Shown in pieces: positions 51,563 to 60,832 of a stretch of 64,000 bases of DNA. The position numbers and the translations under genes were made by a program. Location: the NCBI RefSeq assembly GCF_026967795.1, contig NZ_JAPVBH010000001.1, forward strand, positions 310,001-374,000. Direction: 5' to 3'. Under the pieces are notes generated by a model. The model searched no databases and was not told the origin of the DNA. It saw only the letters and a list, made by a program, of their open reading frames with translations. Position 1 is the stretch's first letter. Every line of letters begins with the position of its first letter. The DNA is from Modestobacter sp. VKM Ac-2986 (GTDB lineage Bacteria > Actinomycetota > Actinomycetes > Mycobacteriales > Geodermatophilaceae).

Positions 51563-51751
51563 ATGCCGCTGATCTTCCACTGGGGCGGGCCGCGCCACGG
51601 CCAGGTCGACGACGTCCCCGACGAGGCGGTCCTCTCCTCGGTCCTGGTCTACGACGGGCCGCAGTACCTGGGCGTGTACGAGCGGTCCACCCCGCCGCAG
51701 ATGCACGACACCCCGAAGGGCCCGGCCGAGGTCTGGGTGGTGCGGGAGTAG
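51563..51751 (+). CDS. Short conserved-looking protein, unknown function
   Basis: This 62-residue soluble protein begins MPLIFHWGGPRHGQVDDVPDEAVLSS and ends TPKGPAEVWVVRE. A TAGCGT (51551-51556) lies exactly 6 bases before the ATG and looks like the -10 box of a leaderless promoter; the -35 region is weak. No domain is recognised. A clean start, codon usage like its neighbours and tight packing between two minus-strand genes support it as real, but its size limits confidence. Confidence 0.5.
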   Translation: MPLIFHWGGPRHGQVDDVPDEAVLSSVLVYDGPQYLGVYERSTPPQMHDTPKGPAEVWVVRE

Positions 51752-51752
51752 C

Positions 51753-52484
51753 TCACTCCCCGCCCGTGGTCGCCAGGTGACCGGTCGAGGTCAGCTCGTC
51801 GGCGACGTCCCGCAGCTTGCGGTTGGTCAGCGACGACGTCCGGACGAGCAGGTCGAACGCCTGGACGGCGGTCAGCCGGTGCCGCTCCATCAGGATGCCC
51901 TTGGCCTGGCCGATGAGGTCGCGGTGGTCCATCCCGGCTCGCAGGTTCGACTCGTGCTCGGCCCCCGCCAGCGCCACCGCGGCGTGGGCGGCGAACAGCT
52001 GGCCGACGTCCTCGGACTCCGCGTCGAAGGCGCCCGCGCGGCGCGCGTAGAGGTTGAGAGCCCCGAGGGCGTCGCCCTCGACGAAGAGCTGGAAGCACAG
52101 CAGGCTGCCGACGCCGCGGGCCGCCGCCCCACGGGTGAACTGCGGCCAGCGTCCCTCGCCGGCCACGTCGGGCACCGAGACCACCCGGTGGTCCCAGATC
52201 GCGTCGAGGCACGGACCCTCGCCCAGCGTCCCCTGGAGGGCGTCGAGCTCCCGGGGCAGGTCGCTGGTCCAGGCGCGGGGCTGGACGTCGCGCCGGCGGA
52301 CCACGTAGCTGATGCCGCACTCGTCGGCGCCGGGGACGGTGTCGACGGCGGCGCGGGTGATGCCCTGCAGCGTGCCCTCGACGTCCCCGTGCTCGTGCTG
52401 CAGCTCGCGGGCGACGCGGCTCAAGACGTCGCCGAGGCTCTCCCCGGTCTGGGCGCTGCCCGTCTCCTGCGCTCCGCTCGTCAC
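51753..52484 (-). CDS. GAF-ANTAR domain RNA-binding regulator
   Basis: This 243-residue protein has an N-terminal GAF domain (residues about 20-170; CGISYVVRRRD..., GPCLDAIWDHRVVSVPD, LCFQLFVEGDALGALNLYA). The C-terminal ANTAR domain (about 180-235) contains HRDLIGQAKGILMERHRLTAVQAFDLLVRTSSLTNRKLRDVADEL with the conserved A-K-G-x-L-M core. ANTAR proteins bind paired RNA hairpins and act as antiterminators; the target RNA is unknown. The GTG at 52484 is the start. It lies 69 bp from the start of the zwf-like gene's 3' end on the same strand, with its own upstream region. Confidence 0.9.
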   Translation of the reverse strand: MTSGAQETGSAQTGESLGDVLSRVARELQHEHGDVEGTLQGITRAAVDTVPGADECGISYVVRRRDVQPRAWTSDLPRELDALQGTLGEGPCLDAIWDHRVVSVPDVAGEGRWPQFTRGAAARGVGSLLCFQLFVEGDALGALNLYARRAGAFDAESEDVGQLFAAHAAVALAGAEHESNLRAGMDHRDLIGQAKGILMERHRLTAVQAFDLLVRTSSLTNRKLRDVADELTSTGHLATTGGE

Positions 52485-52553
52485 GTGCCGAACCTACGCG
52501 CGCACGGGCCGGTGGCCGGTGCCCCCGGCGCCGTCCCCGGCGGACCGGTCGGC

Positions 52554-53939
52554 TCAGGGCGCGACGGCACCTCCGCCGGGTACCGGGCCCGCCGAGCCGG
52601 CCGGGTACTCCTGCAGCGGCACCTCGCCGGCTGCCCACGCCGCGAGGATCGGCTCGACGATCCGCCAGCTCTCCTCGGCCTCGACGTCGCTGATCGACAG
52701 GGTGCGCTCGCCGGTCAGCATCTCCTTCAGCAGCAGCCCGTAGGCCGACAGCGGCGCCGGCGGCAGCTCGATGTCCAGCGCGCGGCGGTCGAGCTCGAAG
52801 GGGTCGTCGGCGTCGTTGAGGTTGATCTCCAGGGAGATGTGGTCGGGGTCGAAGCTCATCCGCAGGACGTCCGGCTCCGGGGTCCCGCGGCCGAAGGCCA
52901 GGTGCGGCACCGGCTTGAACCAGATGGCGATCTCCTGCCGGCTGGAGCCCAGCGCCTTGCCGGTGCGGAGCCGGAACGGCACCCCGGCCCAGCGCCAGTT
53001 GTCGATGGTCACCGTGTACTCGGCGTAGGTCTCGGTCTCCCGCGCCGGGTCGACGCCGTCCTCGGTGACGTAGTCGGGCAGCTCGCGGCCCTCGACGGTG
53101 CCGGCGGTGTAGCGGGCCCGCACGGTGTCCCGGGCCATGTCGGCCGGGGGGCGCACCGCGCGCAGCACGTCGGCCTTGCGGGCGGACAGGCTGGCCCCGT
53201 CGATCGCGTGCGGTGGCTCCATGGCGATGAGCGCCAGCTGCTGGAGCAGGTGGTTCTGCAGCATGTCCCGCAGCGCGCCGGCGGTGTCGTAGTACTGGGC
53301 GCGGCCCTCCAGCGCCAGCGGCTCGTCGAAGACGATCTCGACCCGGTCGACGTGCTGGGCGTTCCAGATCGGCTCGAACAGCCGGTTGCCGAAACGGAGC
53401 CCCAGCAGGCTGAGCACGGTCTGCATGGCCAGGAAGTGGTCGACCCGGAAGGTGCGCTGCTCGGGGACCAGGCGGTGCAGGACGGCGTTGAGCGCGCGGG
53501 CGTCGGCCTCGTCCCGGCCGAAGGGCTTCTCCACCGCGATCGTCGTCCCCTCGGGCAGGTCGACCCCGGTGAGCGCCTCGAGGGTGGCCAGGAAGACGGT
53601 GTTGGGCAGCGCCAGGTAGACGACTGGCCGACCATCGACCCGGCCCAGCGCCTCGGTCAGGTCGGCCGGGGTGGTCACGTCGCCCTGGTGGTGGGCGAGC
53701 CGGGCGACCAGCCGCTCCCGGGTCTCCTCCGGGACGTGCCCGGCGTGCTCGGCCAGCCGGGCGCGTGCCCAGTCGCGGTAGTCGTCGTCGGACCAGTCCT
53801 GCTGGCTGACCGCGAGCAGGTCGACGCCGTCGCCGCCCCCGTCCCCGAACAGCTCGGCCAGGCCCGGCAGCAGCAGGCGCCCGGTCAGGTCACCGGTCCC
53901 GCCCAGCACCACGAAGGTCACGCGCACAGTTCGTCCCAC
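52554..53939 (-). CDS. Glucose-6-phosphate dehydrogenase-like protein, divergent
   Basis: This 461-residue protein of the G6PDH family carries the NADP fold VLGGTGDLTGRLLLPGL (residues 11-27), VEKPFGRD (136-143) and a substrate-site motif RVDHFLAMQT (165-174). LGLRFGNRLFEPIWNAQHVDRVEI and RWAGVPFRLRTGKAL are further family stretches. Two lysines normally conserved in G6PDH are absent: the Lys after GDLxxRK, and the Lys of DHYLGK, here Met172. Catalytic His168-type and downstream residues remain. It may use a different sugar phosphate. The GTG at 53939 is followed by an in-frame GTG at 53924. No pgl, gnd or opcA gene is nearby. Confidence 0.8.
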   Translation of the reverse strand: MGRTVRVTFVVLGGTGDLTGRLLLPGLAELFGDGGGDGVDLLAVSQQDWSDDDYRDWARARLAEHAGHVPEETRERLVARLAHHQGDVTTPADLTEALGRVDGRPVVYLALPNTVFLATLEALTGVDLPEGTTIAVEKPFGRDEADARALNAVLHRLVPEQRTFRVDHFLAMQTVLSLLGLRFGNRLFEPIWNAQHVDRVEIVFDEPLALEGRAQYYDTAGALRDMLQNHLLQQLALIAMEPPHAIDGASLSARKADVLRAVRPPADMARDTVRARYTAGTVEGRELPDYVTEDGVDPARETETYAEYTVTIDNWRWAGVPFRLRTGKALGSSRQEIAIWFKPVPHLAFGRGTPEPDVLRMSFDPDHISLEINLNDADDPFELDRRALDIELPPAPLSAYGLLLKEMLTGERTLSISDVEAEESWRIVEPILAAWAAGEVPLQEYPAGSAGPVPGGGAVAP

Positions 53940-54101
53940 CTCGTCCAGGAACCGGGTGCCCGAGGCTGAGGCGCGATCCGTGCACGGGCCTGCCCAGCGC
54001 GCGGCGTCCCCAACCCCCGTGCGCTCCGTTCACGGCCGGGGAGCTGCTGGTCCACGGGCACCCGCACCCGCCCGTCCCGACGGTCGGCGCTCGTCCTGCC
54101 G

Positions 54102-54485
54102 GTGATCGCGCTGCTGGCCGGCTGCTCCGCCGACGTCGAGCCCGCCGCGCCGGCGCCGTCCACCGCGGTCCCGTCCGCGTCGGCCGCGAGTTCCGCCGCG
54201 GCCGCCGCGACCCCGTCCGCCACCGGTGCGGCGGAGGCCCCGGCCTGCCCGGACGCCGCCGTCCTGGCCGCCGTCGCGCCGAGCCAGGGGCCGGGCGTGC
54301 AGCTGACCGACCCGGTGTGCTCGGGCAGCTGGGCGGTCATCGGCATCTCCGGGCCGACCGACGGGCCGGTCGTGCAGGTCTTCCGGTACGCCGGCGGCGC
54401 GTGGCAGCCGGCCGACCGGGCTGCCGTGTGCGAGGCCGGCGAGCTGCCGGCCGACCTCGAGCCGGGCGTCTGCCAGGCGGGCTGA
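54102..54485 (+). CDS. Putative lipoprotein, unknown function; start unclear
   Basis: About 127 residues from a GTG at 54102. The lipobox LLAGC is only eight residues from this GTG, too short for a signal peptide. The same frame upstream encodes RTRPSRRSALVLP directly before it, an ideal Arg-rich n-region and hydrophobic core, but has no ATG, GTG or TTG near. The real start may be non-standard or disrupted by a frameshift. The mature part has an Ala/Ser-rich linker, then a small domain with three Cys (ACPDAA, PVCSGSW, VCEAGE, plus a terminal GVCQAG). No family is recognised. It ends 5 bp before the convergent M18 gene. Confidence 0.55.
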   Translation: MIALLAGCSADVEPAAPAPSTAVPSASAASSAAAAATPSATGAAEAPACPDAAVLAAVAPSQGPGVQLTDPVCSGSWAVIGISGPTDGPVVQVFRYAGGAWQPADRAAVCEAGELPADLEPGVCQAG

Positions 54486-54490
54486 ACGGC

Positions 54491-55768
54491 TCAGTCGGCC
54501 AGGCAGGCCGTCAGGGCGCCCACCATCAGCGGGACGTCGCGGGCCGAGGCCAGCTCACGGCAGGAGTGCATCGCCAGCATCGGGGCGCCGATGTCGACGG
54601 TCGGGATGCCCAGCCGGGTCGCGGTCAGCGGGCCGATCGTGCTGCCCGAGGGCAGGTCGGCCCGGGTGACGAACCACTGCACCGGCACCCCGGCGTCCGC
54701 GGCCCGCTCGGCGAACCAGCCGCTGGAGGCCGCGTCGGTGGCGTAGGCCTGGTTGGCGTTGACCTTCAGCACCGGCCCCCCGCCCAGCTGCGGGCGGTGG
54801 TCGGGCTCGTGCCGGTCGGAGCGGGTCGGGTGCACCGCGTGCGCCATGTCCGCCGACACCAGCCGGGACCGGGCGATCGTGCGGGGCAGCGCCTGGACGT
54901 CGCCGGCGTCGGTCACCGCGACCAGTCGGCCGATCACGTCCTCGAGGAAGCTGCCGCGGGCGCCGGACATCGAGCCGCTGCCCACCTCCTCGTGGTCGTT
55001 GCACACCAGCAGCTGGGTGCGCCGGCCTGCCGGGGCGGCCAGCAGCGCGGTCAGCCCGGAGTGGCAGCAGGCCAGGTCGTCGAGGCGGGGCGCGGCGACC
55101 CAGGTGCCGTCGGCGCCGGTCCGCGCGGCGGGCTGGGTGTCGGCGAGCACCAGGTCGTGCCCGACGACGTCGAGCGGGTCGGCGCCGAGCTCGGCGGCGA
55201 TCCCCTCCAGCAGGTCGGGCCAGTTCAGGTCGTTCGACCAGACCGGCACCAGCTCGCGCTGCGGGTCCAGGGTGAGGCCGTCGCGGACGCTGCGGTCGAG
55301 GTGGATCGCCAGCGACGGCAGCCGCAGCGGCGCCCCGGGCAGCCGGACGAGGGCCGTCGTCCCGCCCCGGAGCGCGACCCGGCCGGCCACGGTGAGCTCG
55401 CGGTCCAGCCAGGTGTGCCACAGCCCGCCGCCGTAGGGCTCGACGCCGACCAGCCGGTACCCGGCCTGCCGGACGTCGGAGTGCGGCCGGACCTTGAACG
55501 TGGGGGAGTCGGTGTGCGCCCCGACCAGCCGCAGCCCGGCCTCGGCCGAGGGGGCGCTGCCCACCCGGAAGGCGATCAGGCTGCCGTGCCGGACGACGAA
55601 GTGCTCCCCGCCCGGGGCCAGCGCCCACCGGTCGGCCTCGGCCAGCTCGGTGAACCCGGCGGCGCGCAGCCGGCGGGCGAGCTCGGCGACCGCGTGGAAC
55701 GGCGACGGCGAGGCGTCGACGAAGGCCCGCAGGTCGTCGCCCAGGTCCAGGTGGGGGGAGGTCGGCAT
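54491..55768 (-). CDS. M18 family aminopeptidase (aspartyl-type)
   Basis: This 425-residue zinc metallopeptidase has SPFHAVAELARRLRAAGF near the N-terminus. LVGAHTDSPTFKVRP carries the first His-x-Asp metal ligands, CNDHEEVGSGSMSGARGSFLEDV has the catalytic Glu pair, and VSADMAHAVHP supplies further metal ligands. SGSTIGPLTATRLGIPTVDIGAPMLAMHSCRE is the final conserved block with the last His ligand. M18 enzymes remove N-terminal acidic residues. I chose the ATG at 55768; another at 55777 would add three residues. It is convergent with the lipoprotein gene and divergent from the signalling operon at 55912. Confidence 0.93.
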   Translation of the reverse strand: MPTSPHLDLGDDLRAFVDASPSPFHAVAELARRLRAAGFTELAEADRWALAPGGEHFVVRHGSLIAFRVGSAPSAEAGLRLVGAHTDSPTFKVRPHSDVRQAGYRLVGVEPYGGGLWHTWLDRELTVAGRVALRGGTTALVRLPGAPLRLPSLAIHLDRSVRDGLTLDPQRELVPVWSNDLNWPDLLEGIAAELGADPLDVVGHDLVLADTQPAARTGADGTWVAAPRLDDLACCHSGLTALLAAPAGRRTQLLVCNDHEEVGSGSMSGARGSFLEDVIGRLVAVTDAGDVQALPRTIARSRLVSADMAHAVHPTRSDRHEPDHRPQLGGGPVLKVNANQAYATDAASSGWFAERAADAGVPVQWFVTRADLPSGSTIGPLTATRLGIPTVDIGAPMLAMHSCRELASARDVPLMVGALTACLAD

Positions 55769-55911
55769 GTCGACCATCCAACCCGCCGAGGGGACGTTGT
55801 CCGCGTCTGGGCCCGCTCGTCGGCGCCTGGGCTCAAGGGAGACCCCGGTCACGCCGACAACGGCAGCACCACCTGCCCCAGTGGCACCCCGTGCTGTGAG
55901 AGAGGTACCCC

Positions 55912-57090
55912 ATGCTGTCCCCGACCGCGCCGAGCCCGTCGACCGCCCTCCCGTCGATCCTCCTGGTCGACGACGAGCAGGCCATCCTCGACGGTCTGCG
56001 CCGGCAGCTGCGGAAGAAGTTCACCGTGCACACCGCGCTGAGCGGCGCCGAGGGCCTGGAGCTGCTGGCCACCGAACCGGTCACCGTCGTGGTGTCGGAC
56101 ATGCGCATGCCGGAGATGGACGGCGCCACGTTCCTGTCCCGGGTGCGGGCCCAGCACCCGGACGTGGTGCGGATCCTGCTCACCGGTCAGGCCGACACGC
56201 AGTCGGCGATCGCCGCGGTCAACGAGGGCAACATCTACCGCTTCCTGACCAAGCCCTGCCCGCCGGACGTCGTCCTGGACGAGCTCACCAGCGCGGTCGA
56301 GCTGAACCGGCTGGTCACGGCGGAGAAGGAGCTGCTGGCCACCACGCTGCGCCGGACCGTCGACGCGCTGGCCGCCACGCTGTCGCTGGCCCAGCCGGTG
56401 GCCTTCGCGCGGGCGCTGCGGGTCTCGACCACCGCCACCGAGGTGGCCGAGGCGCTGGCGCTCGACGAGCCGTGGGAGGTGCACATCACCGCGCAGCTGG
56501 CCCTGCTCGGGGCGGTGGCGCTGCCGGCGCAGGTGCACGCCAAGCTCGACGCCGGACGCCCGCTGGACGAGGACGAGCGGGCCATGGTCGACCGCGTCCC
56601 CCAGCTCAGTCGGGACCTCGTGACCACCATCCCCCGCCTGGAGGGCGTCGCCGAGGCGATCGGCTGGCAGACCGCCCGGTTCGACGGCGTCGGCTCACGC
56701 CTGGGTGTGCCCGTCGGCGAGCAGCTGCCGCTGGCGTCCCGGATCCTGAAGGTGGCCCTGGACTTCGACCGGGGCATGTCCCAGCAGCGGTCGGTGCAGC
56801 GCACCATCGCCACCCTGCGCTCCGACGCCGGGGCCTACGACCCTGCCGTGCTGGACGCGCTCTCCCGGGCCCACGACGACATCGGCAGCACCCTCACCCC
56901 GCGCGACGTGACGGTCGACGAGCTCGTCCCGGGCATGGTCGTGTTCGACGACGTCGTCACCGACACCGGCCTGCTGCTGGTCGGCCGCGGCATGGAGGTC
57001 ACCTCCTCGCTGGTGCAGCGGCTGGAGAACTTCTCCGACCAGGGCCGGATCGGGACGACGGTGCGCGTGACGGGCGGGGCGCCGTCATGA
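55912..57090 (+). CDS. Response regulator with degenerate HD-GYP-like output domain
   Basis: This 392-residue protein has an N-terminal receiver (residues 15-135) with acidic pair DDEQ, phospho-acceptor Asp63 in VSDMRMPEMDG and Lys114 in FLTKPCPPD. A helical linker (about 135-170) follows, then an HD-GYP-like fold: HITAQLALLGAVALPAQVHAKL, PRLEGVAEAIGWQ, LPLASRILKVALDFDRGMSQQ, and YDPAVLDAL. The catalytic His-Asp of the HD site and the GYP loop are not visible, so c-di-GMP cleavage is unlikely; it may act by protein contact. The ATG at 55912 is preceded by GAGAGGTACCCC. Its stop overlaps the next kinase's ATG (57087-57090), giving a three-gene operon. Confidence 0.85.
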   Translation: MLSPTAPSPSTALPSILLVDDEQAILDGLRRQLRKKFTVHTALSGAEGLELLATEPVTVVVSDMRMPEMDGATFLSRVRAQHPDVVRILLTGQADTQSAIAAVNEGNIYRFLTKPCPPDVVLDELTSAVELNRLVTAEKELLATTLRRTVDALAATLSLAQPVAFARALRVSTTATEVAEALALDEPWEVHITAQLALLGAVALPAQVHAKLDAGRPLDEDERAMVDRVPQLSRDLVTTIPRLEGVAEAIGWQTARFDGVGSRLGVPVGEQLPLASRILKVALDFDRGMSQQRSVQRTIATLRSDAGAYDPAVLDALSRAHDDIGSTLTPRDVTVDELVPGMVVFDDVVTDTGLLLVGRGMEVTSSLVQRLENFSDQGRIGTTVRVTGGAPS

Positions 57091-59117
57091 CCGCCCCGGC
57101 CCGGACGCTCACGGCCGCGGAGGTCGCCGACGCGCTCGCCCCGACGGGCCCCTACCGCGCCGTGTTCGACGCCTCCCTCGACGGCATCTACTCCTTCGAC
57201 CTCGAGGGCCGGTGCCGGTACGTCAACCCGGCGGCCGAGCGGCTCTTCGGGTACCCGGCGGCGGAGCTCCTGGGGCAGAACATGCACGAGCTCCTGCACG
57301 CGACCCACGAGGACGGGAACCCCTACCCCTACCACGAGTGCCCGATGGGGGTCGCGATCGCGACCGCCGGCAGCGGCACGGCACCGACGAGCGCGGAGAG
57401 CGGCTTCTGGCGGGCGGACGGGACGTACCTGAACGCCGACTGGCGCATCCAGCAGGTGTTCGTCGACGGCGAGGTGGTCGGGGCCGTCGTCAAGTTCGCC
57501 GTCGTGGAGCCGGCGCCGTCCGAGGACGACCTCGGCCGGGCGCTGGCCGCCAACACCGACGGCTTCGTCGGTACGGAGGCCGACGGCACGGTCACCGCCT
57601 GGAACGCGGCGGCCGAGGAGGCCCTCGGCTGGACGGCGAAGGAGATGCTCGGGCGCTCCTTCCTGGACCTGCTGGTCGTCGACGGGACCCGTCCGGACCT
57701 GCGCGGACCCCTGGCCGAACTGGTGTCCCGGGACGGCGCGGACTTCCCCCTCGTGGTGAAGGACATGCGCGTCATGCGCCGGGACGGGACCGAGGCCGAG
57801 CTGGAGGCGTCCATCGCCCGCGTCCCGTGGGCCGGGGGATCGCGGTTCCACACGTTCCTGCGGGACGTCAGTGCGCTGCGGCGCGCGGAGTCCTCGCTGG
57901 CCCGCTCGGAGGCGATGTACCGGTTGCTGGTGGCGGCCAGCCGTGACGTGATCAGCCGGCACACGCCCTCGGGCGACATGTCCTTCGTGTCCCCGGCCGT
58001 CGAGGAGCTGTTCGGCTGGACCCCGGGCGACCTGATCGGGCGGAACCTGGCGCACCTCGTGCACCCGCAGGACATCGACGACCTCTTCGTCGAGGTGCTG
58101 GGCGGTGACGGCGGGAGCGGTGGGGAGTGGACCTTCCGGGTCCAGCACCGCGAGGGCCACTGGGTGTGGGTCGAGTCGACGTCCACGGTGATCCGCGACG
58201 ACCGGGGCCGGGTGAGCGAGGTGCTGGTGTGCAGCCGGGACATCACCGCCCGCCGGGCGCGGGAGGCGGCGTCCCAGCAGGACTCCAAGCTGGAGTCCCT
58301 GGGTCGGCTGTCGGCCGGCCTGGCGCACGAGATCAACACCCCGATCCAGTACGTCGGGGACAACGCCCGGTTCCTGTCCGAGGCGTTCACGGACCTGATG
58401 GGGCTCGTGGCGCTGTACCGGCAGACGCTGACCGCCGAGACGGCGGTGCCCTGGTCGGAGCGGCTGCCCGCGATGCAGGCGGCGGAGCGGGACATGGAGA
58501 TCGACTACCTGGAGAGCGAGGTGCCCAGCGCCATCACCCAGACGCTGGCCGGCATCGACCGGGTCGCCACGATCGTCCGCGCGATGAAGACCTTCAGCCA
58601 CCCCGGGCACGACGAGCACGTGCCGGCCGACCTGAACGAGGCGCTGACCGCCACGGTCACGGTGACCCGGCACCAGGTCCACCAGGTCGCCGACCTGGAG
58701 CTGGACCTGGGGGAGCTGCCGCCGGTGCGGTGCAACATCGCTGAGCTCAACCAGGTGTTCCTGAACCTGATCGTCAACGCCGCCGATGCGATCGAGGAGA
58801 CCGGACGGCACGGGCTCATCCGGGTGGCCACCAGGGTGGACGGCGCGGACGTGCTGATCTCGGTCAGCGACACCGGGGGCGGCATCCCCGAGCACATCCG
58901 GGCGAAGGTCTTCGACCCCTTCTTCACCACCAAGGAGGTCGGACGCGGCACCGGGCAGGGGCTGCCGCTGGCGCGCTCGGTCGTCACCGACGGACACGGC
59001 GGCACGCTGTCCCTGGACACCGAACCCGGCGTCGGCACAACGCTGACCATCCGGCTGCCGATCGCCGGCGCCGCGTCGTCCTCCGACGGGGGCCCGGACA
59101 CGGAGGGCGGTGCGTGA
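57087..59117 (+). CDS. Cytoplasmic PAS-PAS-PAS sensor histidine kinase
   Basis: This 676-residue protein has three PAS domains (about 20-140, 145-265, 270-395), the last ending [15 protein letters not shown]. The H-box follows as [22 protein letters not shown] (His near residue 415) and the HATPase domain has NIAELNQVFLNLIVNAADAIEE, DTGGGIPEHI and [13 protein letters not shown]. No membrane segment is visible. It is translationally coupled to the response regulator upstream (ATGA) and the second kinase downstream, and is the best candidate to phosphorylate Asp63 of that regulator. Its C-terminal 400 residues closely match those of the next gene. Confidence 0.9.
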   Translation: MTAPARTLTAAEVADALAPTGPYRAVFDASLDGIYSFDLEGRCRYVNPAAERLFGYPAAELLGQNMHELLHATHEDGNPYPYHECPMGVAIATAGSGTAPTSAESGFWRADGTYLNADWRIQQVFVDGEVVGAVVKFAVVEPAPSEDDLGRALAANTDGFVGTEADGTVTAWNAAAEEALGWTAKEMLGRSFLDLLVVDGTRPDLRGPLAELVSRDGADFPLVVKDMRVMRRDGTEAELEASIARVPWAGGSRFHTFLRDVSALRRAESSLARSEAMYRLLVAASRDVISRHTPSGDMSFVSPAVEELFGWTPGDLIGRNLAHLVHPQDIDDLFVEVLGGDGGSGGEWTFRVQHREGHWVWVESTSTVIRDDRGRVSEVLVCSRDITARRAREAASQQDSKLESLGRLSAGLAHEINTPIQYVGDNARFLSEAFTDLMGLVALYRQTLTAETAVPWSERLPAMQAAERDMEIDYLESEVPSAITQTLAGIDRVATIVRAMKTFSHPGHDEHVPADLNEALTATVTVTRHQVHQVADLELDLGELPPVRCNIAELNQVFLNLIVNAADAIEETGRHGLIRVATRVDGADVLISVSDTGGGIPEHIRAKVFDPFFTTKEVGRGTGQGLPLARSVVTDGHGGTLSLDTEPGVGTTLTIRLPIAGAASSSDGGPDTEGGA

Positions 59118-60826
59118 TGACGTCGCCAGAGAGCGGCCTGGCGCTGCTCCCGTTCGAGGAGGCCTCCGACCAGGTGGTCGACTTCCTCGCGCAGACCGTC
59201 CCGATGGCGTTCTGGTCCGTCACCCGGGTCGTCGACGGGCGGCAGGTGTACCTGTCCGTCCGGGACGACGCCTACGGCAAGGTCGCCGGGGACTCGGTGG
59301 CGTGGTCTGAGTCGATGTGCCAGCACATGGTCGCGGGCACGGCACCGGCGATCGCCCCGGACGCGATGGCGGTGCCGGAGTACGCCGGGACCACGGCCGC
59401 CCGGACGCTGACCATCGGCTCCTACGTCGGCGCGCCGATCCGGGCGGCGGACGGCACGCTGTTCGGGACCATCTGCGGCATCGACCCGGGGCGGCGTCCC
59501 GACGAGCTCCTCGCCCGTGCCCCGGGGCTGCGCCTGCTGGCCGACCTGCTCAGCCGGGTGCTGGAGGCCGCCAGCCTGCAGGCGCAGGCCGAGCGACGCA
59601 CCCGGCACGTCCAGGAGGCCCAGGCGTCGCTGGCGCGGTCGGAGGCGATGTACCGGCTGCTGGTCGGGGCGACCCGCGACGCGATCAGCCGGCACGACGC
59701 CTCGGGCGCGCTGGCCTTCGTGTCGCCGGCGGCCCAGGCACTGTTCGGGTGGTCGCCGGAGACGGTGCTGGGCCGCAACTGGGCCGAGCTGGTCCACCCG
59801 GACGACCTGCCGGGCATCCGCGACCAGCTGGCCGCGGGGGACGGTGGCGAGTCGACGTTCCGCGTCCTGCACGGGGACGAGCACTGGGTGTGGGTCGAGG
59901 CCACCTGGACGGTGGTGCGCGACGACGACGGGCAGGTGCTCGACGTCCTCGTGTGCAGCCGGGACATCACGGCCCGCCGGGCCCGGGACGCGGCGTCCCA
60001 GCGCGAGTCGCTGGAGCGGTTGTCGGCGGGGCTGGCCCACGGGATCAACACCCCGATGCAGTACGTCGGGGACAACGCCCGGTTCCTGGCCGAGGCGTTC
60101 GAGGACCTGATGGGCCTGGTGGAGGTGTACCGGGAGACGCTGGAGGACCCGGCGACGGGCGGGAGCCCGGACCTGCTGCCGGCGATGCGCGCCGCGGAGC
60201 AGGACGTCGAGATCGGCTTCCTGCAGACCGAGGTGCCCAGCGCCGTCGCGCAGACGCTGGCCGGGATCGACCGGGTGGCCGCCGTCGTCCGGGCGATGCG
60301 GGTGTTCAGCCACCCCGGGCACGGGCAGCACGTGCCGACGGACCTGAACGAGGCGTTGAGCGCGGCGGTGACGGTGACCCAGCACCAGGTGGCCCAGGTG
60401 GCCGACGTGGAGCTGGAGCTCGGTGAGCTGCCGCCGGTGTGGTGCGACGTCGCCGAGCTGAACCAGGCCTTCGTCGCCCTGGTCGTCAACGCCGCGGACG
60501 CGGTCGAGGAGACCGGCCGGCGTGGGGTCGTCCGGGTGCGCACGGTCAGGGACGGGGCCGACGTGGTGGTCTCGGTCTCCGATGACGGCGTGGGCATCCC
60601 GGAGGAGGTCCGCTCGCGGGTCTTCGACCCCTTCTTCACCACCAAGGCCGTCGGCCGCGGCACCGGGCAGGGGCTGCCGCTGGCGCGCACGGTGGTGCAG
60701 GACGGGCACGGGGGGACGCTGTCGTTCCGGACCGAGCCGGGCGTGGGGACGACGATGACGGTGCGGCTGCCCATCGCCGGCGTGCGGTCCGCCGGACCGC
60801 GGGCGCTCGCAGGGGCCGGCGGCTGA
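59117..60826 (+). CDS. GAF-PAS sensor histidine kinase, paralogue of the preceding gene
   Basis: This 569-residue protein has a GAF domain (about 10-155: SMCQHMVAG..., [24 protein letters not shown]), a coiled segment, one PAS domain (about 175-290) and the kinase core. The PAS-kinase part is nearly the same as in the upstream gene, but the H-box reads [13 protein letters not shown]. The phospho-accepting His is kept while the following conserved Glu is Gly (codon 60041-60043, GGG against GAG). That Glu normally helps catalysis, so kinase or phosphatase activity may be altered. The HATPase motifs ([28 protein letters not shown]) are intact. The ATG at 59117 overlaps the previous stop; a terminator follows the gene. 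Confidence 0.88.
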   Translation: MTSPESGLALLPFEEASDQVVDFLAQTVPMAFWSVTRVVDGRQVYLSVRDDAYGKVAGDSVAWSESMCQHMVAGTAPAIAPDAMAVPEYAGTTAARTLTIGSYVGAPIRAADGTLFGTICGIDPGRRPDELLARAPGLRLLADLLSRVLEAASLQAQAERRTRHVQEAQASLARSEAMYRLLVGATRDAISRHDASGALAFVSPAAQALFGWSPETVLGRNWAELVHPDDLPGIRDQLAAGDGGESTFRVLHGDEHWVWVEATWTVVRDDDGQVLDVLVCSRDITARRARDAASQRESLERLSAGLAHGINTPMQYVGDNARFLAEAFEDLMGLVEVYRETLEDPATGGSPDLLPAMRAAEQDVEIGFLQTEVPSAVAQTLAGIDRVAAVVRAMRVFSHPGHGQHVPTDLNEALSAAVTVTQHQVAQVADVELELGELPPVWCDVAELNQAFVALVVNAADAVEETGRRGVVRVRTVRDGADVVVSVSDDGVGIPEEVRSRVFDPFFTTKAVGRGTGQGLPLARTVVQDGHGGTLSFRTEPGVGTTMTVRLPIAGVRSAGPRALAGAGG

Positions 60827-60832
60827 ACCGTC

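Noticed and set aside
51228-51751. Toxin-antitoxin pair formed by the MORN-like protein and the 62-residue protein
   Set aside because: The genes lie on opposite strands, are not coupled, and neither has toxin motifs; the antitoxin label for YwqK-like proteins is weak.
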